The notes under the pieces were generated by a model that searched no databases, was not told where the DNA came from, and worked only from the letters and a program-made list of their open reading frames with translations. Below are positions 1 to 8,000 of a DNA stretch of 19,698 nucleotides, one piece after another (position 1 is the first letter of the stretch; every line of letters starts with the position of its first letter). The stretch lies in the NCBI GenBank assembly GCA_943704525.1, contig CALSCQ010000951.1, positions 1 through 19,698 of the forward strand. The letters are read 5' to 3'. The position numbers were made by a program, and so were the translations under genes. The DNA is from Pigoraptor vietnamica (lineage: Eukaryota > Opisthokonta > Filasterea).

Positions 1-23
1 CCCCCAACACACACACCACGCAG
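1..23 (+). other. 3' end of an intron (TMEM86-like gene)
   Basis: The first 23 bases are a CA-rich run ending in ACGCAG. This looks like the other acceptors in the window, and a phase-0 coding exon follows directly. The donor of this intron lies outside the window. Confidence 0.6.
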
Positions 24-929
24 GTGTCACAAGCTCTTCTCGTCGTCTTTGCGGGTGTCTCCGCCATTTACTTTGGCATTCTCTACGAGCGCGAGTATCG
101 CGATCTCGAGACACTGGGCCTCACACGCGCCGCCTTTGGCGATGGGTTAACAAGTCACCATTATGCGGCGTTCAAAACGATGCCAATCGCCTCTCTCCTC
201 CTGTACGTGCTTCTCGTCGGCCTGCGCGGACGCAGTTACAACGCGAAGATCGCGGGCGGGCTCGTCTTCTCCGCAATTGGCGACATCTGCCTTGTGTGGC
301 CGAAGGAGTATTTCATCCACGGCATGGTCGCTTTCGGCGTCGCTCACGTGATCTACGTGTCTGCGTTTGGGTTCCGTCCCGTGCGTGTGCCCCTGATGCT
401 GCTGCACGCGGTCGCGGGGATGGGCGTGTACGCCTTCCTCTTTCCGAAACTGCCGTCGAAGCTCGTTTACCCTGTCGCCGGGTACCTCGCCATTCTGGCC
501 ACGATGGGGTGGCGCGCGCTTGCGCGGTGGGTGCTCGCAGTCACACTCACTTGTACGCATGCATACACACACACATTGCATGCACACTCACACGCACACT
601 CACACGCACCACACAAACTCCGCGGAGACGTCCGTGCAAAACACTCTGAAGTGCAAACGCGCCTCCACGCCGCTTCATTGACCGATCCCTCTCAACGCAT
701 TCGCAGGCTGGGCACTGGCCAGAAGGGCGCGCTCTTTGGTGCGTTCGGCGCCGTGTCCTTCATGCTCTCCGACTTTCTTCTCTCGGTCAACAAGTTCCAC
801 ACGCCGCTCGGCCCCGCGGCGCAGTTCGCCATCATGACCACGTACTACGTGGGTCAGCTCGGCATTGCGCTCTCGACGCTGTCGTGGGGCGCGCACCGCG
901 TGCAGGCAGCGCACAAAAAGGCGCAATAG
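24..929 (+). CDS. TMEM86/YhhN family membrane protein (lysoplasmalogenase-like), 5'-partial
   Basis: Two exons are visible, 24-526 and 707-929, giving 241 residues and a TAG stop. The first codon in the window is GTG directly after a splice acceptor, so the true start lies upstream. The protein is very hydrophobic, with about seven or eight membrane segments. Family hallmarks are visible: YAAFKTMP (conserved Lys and Pro), SAIGDICLVW (conserved GD), GVAHVIYVSAF, then SFMLSDFLLS (conserved SD) and MTTYYVGQLGIA. In animals, TMEM86 proteins of this YhhN family hydrolyse the vinyl-ether bond of lysoplasmalogens in the ER or plasma membrane; that activity here is inferred from family only. The intron is in frame and has no stop, so unspliced reading gives a continuous 301-codon frame with a His/Thr-rich insert that is clearly not part of the family. 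The gene is convergent with the ZNHIT2-like gene. Confidence 0.88.
   Translation: MSQALLVVFAGVSAIYFGILYEREYRDLETLGLTRAAFGDGLTSHHYAAFKTMPIASLLLYVLLVGLRGRSYNAKIAGGLVFSAIGDICLVWPKEYFIHGMVAFGVAHVIYVSAFGFRPVRVPLMLLHAVAGMGVYAFLFPKLPSKLVYPVAGYLAILATMGWRALARWVLAVTLTCTHAYTHTLHAHSHAHSHAPHKLRGDVRAKHSEVQTRLHAASLTDPSQRIRRLGTGQKGALFGAFGAVSFMLSDFLLSVNKFHTPLGPAAQFAIMTTYYVGQLGIALSTLSWGAHRVQAAHKKAQ
527..706 (+). other. Intron with a sense-strand CA tract, in-frame length
   Basis: The donor is GTGGGTGC and the acceptor ATTCGCAG. The length is 180 nt (3n) with no in-frame stop, so retention would insert 60 residues rich in His, Thr and Ala. Removal joins codon positions 2 and 3 (CG|G) and restores the conserved run from the second TMEM86 membrane block to the third. 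The middle is CA-rich (about 565-610). A possible branch site, CATTGACC, lies about 30 nt before the acceptor. Confidence 0.85.
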
Positions 930-942
930 TCGCAATACACGC
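875..942 (+). repeat. 68-bp direct repeat, copy 1 (end of TMEM86-like CDS)
   Basis: This covers the last 18 codons of the TMEM86-like gene plus 13 bases after its stop. It matches 1033-1100 with four mismatches by eye (64/68). It is the presumed parent copy because the reading frame upstream of it is intact. Confidence 0.9.
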
Positions 943-1032
943 CTGGTTTTGGGGATGTGATCACGTGAGGGCATGGATGTAACTCGTACTCATTTACACC
1001 GTGACACTTATCCCGACGTATCTCACCATCGA

Positions 1033-1100
1033 GACGCTGTCGTGGGGCGCGCACCGCGTTAAGGCAGCGCACAAAAAGGCGCAATAGCCACAATACACGC
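1033..1100 (+). repeat. 68-bp direct repeat, copy 2 (duplicated gene tail)
   Basis: This is a duplicate of 875-942, displaced by 158 bp. It keeps the frame and the TAG stop: the encoded tail TLSWGAHRVKAAHKKAQ differs from the parent only by Gln to Lys. The bases just before it end in CATCGAG, so use as an alternative last exon cannot be excluded. It could also be a relic of a tandem duplication. Confidence 0.85.
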
Positions 1101-1103
1101 GTG

Positions 1104-1165
1104 GCCCAATGTCGCTAGGGAGTACACGTGCACGTCGCCCAATATCGCGAGGGAGAACACATGTG
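1104..1165 (+). repeat. Imperfect tandem repeat, two units of 27-29 bp
   Basis: The units start at 1104 and 1137. Both begin GCCCAAT and contain TCGC.AGGGAG.ACAC followed by CGTG or ATGTG. They differ by a few substitutions and a 2-bp length difference. Unit 1 starts 3 bp after the end of copy 2 of the 68-bp repeat. Confidence 0.7.
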
Positions 1166-1532
1166 CGAATGCATGGCTGCTTAAATAACCACTGTTCATT
1201 TTGTGCGCCGTTTGCGCTTAGCCCGGCAATAGAACAAGCAATAATGATACCACATAGATATTCGGGCGCAACGACGACATAGCCGCGCACCGCCATTTCA
1301 CGCGGGCGACAACATCATCCCGTCGTTACAACGCCCGTAGTCGTACGCTTGAAAAGACGACTATCGCCGTCACTTGGAAGCACTCTCTCTGCAGGCTTGG
1401 GTTGCCGAAGAAAACGGGATCAACGACACGGCGCACGACGTCCCATGACCCGCTATCAAGTCGCTTTCTTAACCGGCGAAAGGGCACCGAGGGGCTATTT
1501 CCGCATCTCCCAGGTAGGCAGACGAATTGGCC

Positions 1533-3179
1533 TCAAGACAACTCCTCCACGAGCGGCCGGTCACGTGGTGCGTCGCCCTCTCCCACCCGCCGAAAAGCAA
1601 CCGAAGATGCCATGCGTGCGTGTTCGTCGCGCTCGCCCCGCACGCGCTCGCACTCTGCGACGAGGGACGCGCGCACACTCGACATCGATTCCGCGTACGG
1701 CGACAGACACCACGACAGGAAGAATGCCAACTTGCGGTCGGCTGCCACAGCCGCCGCGTGCGTGAGGGGATGAGCGGACGACACGGCCGCGTTTTGAGCG
1801 ATCGCGCGCGCAAACAGCCCGCCCTGCGCGCCCTTTTCCGCCGACTTCAAACTCGCCCTTGAGCGCTTAGCGGCAACAGACATCGCGTCACGTGCATGCG
1901 CAATCGCAGGCGCACATGCTCCCGTCGCACACAACGCCGCAACGTCAGCGAGCAGCGTCTCTAATGCGTCATCTCCGCCGAGAGGGGCGAAGGAATAGTT
2001 TTTCGCACGCGCCCTCTCAGCGACAGAGTGCACAGCCAGCGGCGCATCGGCGTAAGTTGCGCTTGTCGACGACAGCACGGCGCACGTGTCGAATAGACGC
2101 TGCGCGAGCGTGGAGCTCAGTGCGTCCTCCGCGCCACTGACGCTCGAACGCCCCTCAGCGGAATTGGCAAGCGAGCGCGCGCAGACTGCATAGGCCGCAA
2201 GCACCTCGACGACGCTGAACGGCAGCGCGGGCGAGGGCGCCTTATTACCGAGAAGCGAAGAGAGCGGCGAGACGCTCTCAGGGACCGATGGACGCGTCGC
2301 AAACGGACCGTCCCCCTGTCCGCCTGTAACGGCGTTACTTTCCACTGGCCGCACGAGGGGTTCCTCTGGCACCGTCTCCCACCACAGTGGGTGCACGTGA
2401 CTGTCCGACTCACCCGCCGCAAGCTCGGCAAAAGCGGCGTCGCGGGACAGCCGTTCGAAATCGGCGCGCTCCGCGGGCGTCAGTCGCCGCCACACCTCGT
2501 CGGCGTCGTTGTCAAGGTCAAGGCCCCGCAGGCGCTCTGCGAGAGGAACGACTCCAGCGCCACGTGAGTCGTCGCCGTCGTCGCTGTCGTTGGCGCCTCT
2601 GTCTTCGTCGAGAGTGTCGGCTTCGGCGGACTCTCTTTCGAGGCGCACGAGTGCATCCATGACACGGCGTCGCTCGGAGGGGTCCGCTGTCTTCGTCCTA
2701 ACACACGGATAAGAGAGAAGCAATCTTCAGTAGCCGTTCCAGGGATGGCTACAACGAATCAACCCTCAAATGGAAGACAATAACACGCACGAGTCAATTA
2801 TGGAAAATATCACCCACGGGACGAGTTCCCGGACCACGATTATCACATGCCTCATGCGATAACCCCAAACAAATTTCGACGCAGTGACCCAACGAAGAGG
2901 TCGACGACACAACACACAGCACACGGCATTGCCGACCCACTTGAGCCCTTCCACAAACTCCTGTCGATAGAAGCCCTCGGCGCAGTCCGCATGTCGCTCT
3001 CCCTTGTAGCATGCGAGCGAACAGTAGGGCGCATGACAGCGCGGGCACGTGTACTGCGACATTGCGCGCGCACACAGCGCACACACTGCAGCGCGCGTGC
3101 GGACAGCATCCTCGCTCACGTCTCCCTCCCCGTCGCCCCCAACAGCTTCGTTTGCCCCAGCAACACGCAACATGGACAT
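1533..3179 (-). CDS. ZNHIT2-like HIT-type zinc finger protein
   Basis: There are two exons, 3179-2941 and 2697-1533, joined phase 2 to phase 2, giving 467 residues and a TGA stop. ATG at 3179 is the first in-frame ATG after an upstream in-frame stop; ATG at 3173 (residue 3) is an alternative. Residues 33-66 form a complete zf-HIT finger: Cys33/36, Cys45/48, Cys53/57, His63 and Cys66, with the usual aromatic YTCPRCHAPYCSLACY core. After the finger comes EVWRRLTPAERADFERL, then an HPLWW motif, typical of ZNHIT2 where Leu-Thr/Ser-x-x-Glu-Arg precedes a PWW. The C-terminal part is Ala/Ser-rich and helical. ZNHIT2 links the R2TP/Hsp90 system to assembly of U5 snRNP in animals; the same role here is inferred from family. 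Other HIT-finger families (ZNHIT3, BCD1) are less likely because of the LTPxER...WW pair. Confidence 0.82.
2698..2940 (-). other. Intron of the ZNHIT2-like gene
   Basis: The 243-nt intron has donor GTGGGTCG (AA|GTGGGT) and acceptor CGTGTGTTAG. Splicing joins the end of the zinc finger (EFVEGLK) to TKTADPSERRR, as in HIT proteins where a short helix follows the finger. Unlike most introns here it is mildly GT-rich rather than CA-rich on the sense strand. Confidence 0.8.
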
Positions 3180-3398
3180 GGCGTGCACAGAGGGCGCCTG
3201 CAGCGAAACGTTTGCGCCAGAGTGTTCTAATGCCGGTGGTGATGACCGTACGGACGTGCGCAACCGGCCTTTTTGTGGATCAACGAAGTGGAGCAGTCAC
3301 GTGCCATCAAACCCCGGATGCTTACCTACCAACACCACGTGCGCGCACGCTCTCGCTATACACACACGCACTGTTAAATAGATTGCCACGCAGAAACA
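3180..3398. promoter_or_regulatory. Probable divergent promoter region
   Basis: This is a 219-bp spacer between the ZNHIT2-like start (-) and the first candidate exon of the next gene (+). It contains two CACGTG hexamers (near 3298 and 3340). No TATA element is obvious. The promoter role is inferred from the gene arrangement only. Confidence 0.35.
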
Positions 3399-4522
3399 AT
3401 GCATGCGTGGCCATTTCCAAGGTATGTTCCGGGAGAAGAAGACCTACGCACGCACGTGCACGCACATGCACACGCGCGCTCACACACACAACGTGCACAT
3501 ATCTTTTGGCACGGCGTTGCATGTTCGCACGTGCCACGTGCGCAGTCTTTTGATGAAATACGGCATTTGTCTGACGCTCTCTGCGGTCGTCTTGGCCACA
3601 TTGGGCGCTGACGCAAACTGTCGGCTACCAACCTTTTTTTTCTGAAGACATTGTGCCTCCACACACCCTCTCTCTCTCTCTCTGTTTGTACATGAGGGTG
3701 TCTGTCGCTCATCTTTCGCTTTCCCCTTTGATTTACAGGCTGCAGGTTGTCTGCCTTTGCTTGTCAAGTCTCTCGCGAAAGTGTGAGTGAAGCAAGCGTC
3801 GCTTTCGCAGAACTTCGTTGCGTTCCTTCCGTCTCCCTCATCTCAACGCATTCCTACACATATTCGCAGACACACCCCACACGTGTATCATCTCTTTCCG
3901 TTTCCTTTGGACGCGCCCATTATCTACGCACTTGCTCGCAATGTACCCGCAAGTGCGTTAAACTGGGGCTGCAAGATCGCCTATATGCTGCCGTCTGATT
4001 ACTACGGGCGATGCCTCGCGCGCGTGAGGCCGTGGTATGAATCGGTCGCACATTATGCTCACTCTGCGTTTGTTTTCGCGCTTTATCGCAGGTGCGTTGG
4101 GCGAATCGCGGAAGCCGACCGGCCGAACCACACTCGAACGCCCACACACAAACGCACACACATTCACACAAACGCACACACACAATGCACGCACGCAGGT
4201 TTGGCCACCGTCCACACATGCGCCCACAGCTCCCCCCATTCTCCACATCAACAATCCTTTCCACCAACATCCCTCTTTCACTACTCATTAGATATAGAGC
4301 CGCTGGGGCTACGACGCTGAATAAATGCGCACATAAACAGCACTTGTGTTTGGACGATACGACGGCTCGCCTGTGTTTGCGCAGACAATTAGACTCGAAG
4401 AAGGCACACGAGTGTTGGGCATGCGCACTGCCATCGCCGTCTCTCTGAGACACGGTATGAATCTTGCTGGTTGCGTTGAAGGAAGAGCTCGCACTCTCAA
4501 AGCCGATGATCGAGAGATGTAG
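3399..4522 (+). CDS. Tentative small-exon gene of unknown function
   Basis: The family is not recognised. Evidence is a chain of good splice signals with matching phases. A start ATG at 3399 runs into the consensus donor CCAAG|GTATGT at 3421. The acceptor GTGCGCAG then opens an exon at 3545 reading LLMKYGICLTLSAVVLATLG, which resembles a signal peptide or membrane helix. Its donor is unclear (GTCGTC near 3585-3588). An exon at 3739-3782 follows ATTTACAG and ends at GTGAGTGA. The next exon is 3870-3952 (acceptor ATTCGCAG, donor AA|GTGCGT), including PLDAPIIYALARNVP. The last exon is 4341-4522 (acceptor ATAAACAG), including LVFGRYDGSPVFAQTIRLEE and ending GCVEGRARTLKADDREM. Third-position GC is lower than in the neighbours. 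An alternative extends the 3870 exon to about 4090 (CGCAG|GTGCGT), which keeps a plausible open frame but then does not match the phase of the last exon. Confidence 0.35.
3421..3544 (+). other. Candidate intron with a sense CA tract
   Basis: A strong donor GTATGT and the acceptor CGTGCGCAG bound a 124-nt stretch rich in CACG and CACA words. It matches the style of the confirmed introns in this window. Confidence 0.5.
3953..4340 (+). other. Candidate intron with a sense CA tract
   Basis: This is a 388-nt stretch from GTGCGTTAAA to ACATAAACAG with a CA-rich run at about 4130-4197. The phases (1 to 1) fit the flanking candidate exons. The proximal part, to about 4090, is itself open, so an internal exon or a later donor is possible. 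Confidence 0.4.
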
Positions 4523-4943
4523 CCGATAACACAGTCGAGGTTTATATTGCTGCTCACTGCGCAGCTTCTTCACAGCCGTTACGCCGGCTGTCCTCTTGGC
4601 CGGCCGAGAACTAACGCGGCAGCACTTGCCGTGCTTCATGTTGTCTCGTCCTATTGAGCTCCGAATGTTGGCGTGGCTGTGTCTGAGCGTGCGCCTGCGC
4701 CATCTCACTTGGCCCTATGCAATGAGGTCCAACGCGTCCGTTTGCTGTGCGTCAGGTGTCATTTCATCACCCCATGCTGTCGTTGCCCTGCACTGCCTGT
4801 CGCACTGAAAAACATTGAGCCCAGATAGGTGACGTAGAGTGACACGTGCGCGCGTCTGTGTGGAACACTACAGCGACGACCTAAGTTTCGCCCAAAAACA
4901 TGCGTGTATTCCTCTCATTCCAAACGCACGAAAAGCATTCGCA
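4523..4943. other. Spacer without a supported gene
   Basis: This lies between the candidate plus-strand gene and the 3' end of the UBR5-like gene. A 70-codon frame at 4596-4808 (+) has no domain and no good splice context. I see nothing else in it. Confidence 0.5.
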
Positions 4944-5011
4944 CAGACGTGTTCAACACACCGACGCGCGCACGTGCCAGACGTGTTCAACACACCGACG
5001 CGCGCACGTGC
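4944..5011. repeat. Perfect tandem duplication, 2 x 34 bp, next to the UBR5 stop
   Basis: The units 4944-4977 and 4978-5011 are identical. Each begins CAGACGTGTTCAACACACCG and ends in GCACGTGC, so each carries one CACGTG. The array ends four bases downstream of the UBR5-like stop codon (5016-5018, minus strand), so it lies in the expected 3' UTR. Confidence 0.95.
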
Positions 5012-5015
5012 CACT

Positions 5016-8000
5016 CTACGAGAACTCGAACGACTCCTCCCCGCTCGCAAGCAAGAGCTTTTGGAGCATTTCGTCCTCGGTCGCGTACGCCGGGACAGTC
5101 ACCGACATGGCGCACACGGCCGCCCTCGGCAGGTGCTGGCACGTGGGCCAGCTCACAGCAGGCGCGCCGTCACTCCCCGCTCTCGAGAGGGGTGGTCCCA
5201 ACGACGACCCACTCTCACACGCATTGCACCGGCCCAACCGGACATCCATGCGCTTCGAGGACTGCAGTGACACCATGCCCGTGCCAAATAGCAGCAGTGC
5301 GCTGCGCTGCGCGTCCGTCATGCGATCGACGGAGCGCCAGAACCACGCGCACTGCCGATTCTCCAACCGTCCGGGGTTCACAACGACCGCATTTCGGAAC
5401 TCTGCAGCCGTCACGGCCGCACACCCGCACAGCGCGCGCGCCGCCGTCTCCACGTCCCAGGAAGTCCACTCGGAGTGCATCGTCCGCAACGTCTCGCGAA
5501 AGCCCTCGCCCATCGCTTCGAGCGCGTTACGTGTGTGGCCGACGAGCGAATACTCTGTGAACAGCCGAACAAAGTCGTCGACGTTTGCGCGCGTGACGAC
5601 GACGCCGCTGCCGTCCGCGTCCGCACTCGCGAAGCGCAAAAGATCCACTTCGCCCCCGCCCTCCTCCGCGCTGAGCCCCACGACAAACGAGAGGCCGAGG
5701 AGCTGCTCGTCGCTCATCGCGCCCAGTGCCCTTAGGGAATTGTGGCGCTCCGGAAAGCTCGCGGCGAGGTCGGACGCATCCATGGGACGTCCCAACAGGG
5801 CGCGAATCACGTGACGAGCGAGGCGGAAGGGGACCACGCTCTTCAAGCAGTATGCGCTGGCGATGTAACGCCCAATGGCGCGATACTCCTCGCCAAGCGC
5901 GGGCGTCCACGTGCTTGCCGAGTGGCGAGGGACGAGGGCATCCGCGCCGGTCTGAACGGGGACGAGATAGGGCGCGGACGGGTGCCCTTCATGCGAAGCG
6001 CAGAGCGCGCGGCCAAAGTGAGTCAGGGACGCGCGCGTTACGCCTTTTCCGCCGCCCCTTTCGCCGGCGAAGAATGGCCGCCAGACAACGCCTCTCGGAA
6101 AGCGAGCGACGAGCCCGAGTGCGTCGAGGGGACGTTCGCGGCACAACCCAACACTGCGGTTGGAGTTTGTTTCGAAGAGGAACTCGTGGCCCTCGCGGTG
6201 GCGCTCGTTGGGTTCTGGAAGCCGTTCAGCGGGAGTGAACAGCGGGGACAGCATTGGGTCGCCCCGAAATGCGTGCGCCACGGACGCAAGGTACGGAGAC
6301 CAGCGCGTGAATGTGCGCAGGTCCAACGACCGGAAAGTCGCGGCGGTCGGCGTGGCAAGAAAGCCGGTCTGGACAGGCGCGTGCTCGGGCTGTCCACCAC
6401 GCACCGACGGTGGAAGTGTACCCAGTGCGTCCGTCCTGCTGTCACCAGCTCCGGGCACGCCCCATTCGAAAGTTGAGGGGAACGACACACCGCCGCCCCG
6501 CGCCTCAGCGGCAGCACCCGGATGCTGTTGGCCGTCGGACAGCAGACCACCCGCCACTCCGAAGTCCACATCCATTTCGGCCATTTCAATCGCTGTCAGG
6601 GGACCTTGCCACGCGCCCGTCCAATTGAATTCGTCAAAAGAAAAAGGCGGCGCCGGATTGCTGAAACCTAACACCGCTTCCGCGTCCAGAAACATTGGCT
6701 CCGAAGTGCGCATGCGACGCGAAAGGCGCGGTTGCACACGACGAATGCCCCGGCGCGGGCGCTCGTGTGCGAGGGGCATCAACAGCGGCTCATCTATACC
6801 CGTGAGAGCGATGGCACGCGCGTTCGCCGGCGCGACGAGACCCTGCAATTCATCAACTCGAGAAGCAAGTGCGGGCATCACGTGGGCCACCTGGTGGCAT
6901 GCCGCTGCAAGGACGACAATGTCCCGCCTCTCGACCGGCGGCACGTTCGACACGTCCACAGCGACACCGCCGCCGCCGTTGACCAGTGCGGACCCCGGCG
7001 TAGGAAGGGCATGCACGCCGTGTTGCGAGCGCGTCCCGTTCCCACCGGTCAACAGGCCCGCCGCCACGAGGGTGCTGCGGGCGCCGCCAATGGTGGTTGT
7101 GGCCGCCGGGGTGCGCGCGTCCATATACTCGCGGACGATGCGCCAAGCGCGCGCAATGGCGGGAACGCACGGACCCAGCCGCTCCGCATACAGCCGCGAA
7201 TTGCAAACGGACGACAACATCCGGCAAAGCACGCGAGCGACGAGCTCCCTTGCCGCCGAGAGGACCGCGGGATCAGCCGGCATGGATGCCTGCGACGCAC
7301 GCTCGCGGTCGTACAGCTCAAGCGCACCCTTTAAGCCGATACGCCTCGTTTCGCGCAAGAGCACGTCGACCGAGGGAAGCGTCCCGAGTTCCAGGCGCTC
7401 CACGAGGTCAGCCATGAAGCCGGCATATTCAGAAACGCCGTCGCCGTACCCAAGCGCATCGGCATACGACGTGCGCGGACCTGCGACGAGCGGCTGCCGG
7501 CGCGATGTGGCGGCGGCCGTGACGAGCAGCGATGTCACGTGCGCCCGCATCGCCACACGCGATATGCCCCGGATGCACGGCGCGCTGTGCTGTGCCACAG
7601 TATCCAGGAGGAGGAGACACGTGGCCTGCGACGTGGCGAACAGGTCACGTGAGAGCGCCTCCATGCGCGCGTCGTCGTCCGCATGCTCGGCGATGGGACC
7701 GAGCGCGCCTGCGCAGAGTCGCGACAAGAGGTCACGCCCGCTTCCCGTGCTGCGGATGCCATCAAGCCCTCCTTCGAGCCCGCTCTCTTTGGCGATACGA
7801 GTGGCGCGAAGAAAGCACTCAAACGGCGTGAGACCCGCCGCGTTGCGTGCCGCGAGTGCTGCGTCGACATGCGGAGGCTCAAACAGCGAAGACGCCAACG
7901 AGACTGAAACCGTTGCGCGCAACCCCGCGAGGCACGCCGCCATGGCGTGAAAGGCATTGTTGCCGCGAGCATCGACCATGCACAGCGCCGCCCCTTGCTC

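Larger units (their letters stand above)
930..1532. other. Convergent intergenic spacer
   Basis: This is the spacer between two converging genes. It holds the second copy of the 68-bp repeat and a short imperfect tandem repeat (1104-1165). From about 1170 to 1290 the DNA is richer in A and T. No supported gene was found; the ORFs here look like shadows of the neighbouring gene or by-products of the duplicated tail. Confidence 0.6.

Noticed and set aside
994-1296. 100-codon minus-strand frame
   Set aside because: It runs through the duplicated TMEM86 tail in antisense and the small tandem repeat; no family resemblance.
3787-4320. 177-codon plus-strand frame as a single-exon gene
   Set aside because: Its second half is translated CA repeat (THTHTH-type) and its start lies inside a probable intron; only part of it is kept as a candidate exon.
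4596-4808. 70-codon plus-strand frame
   Set aside because: No domain, no splice context linking it to the candidate gene, and composition like the surrounding spacer.
6160-7950. 596-codon open frame on the plus strand
   Set aside because: It is antisense to the UBR5-like exon, is Arg/Ser/Ala-rich with no domain, and exists only because of the high GC bias of the minus-strand gene.
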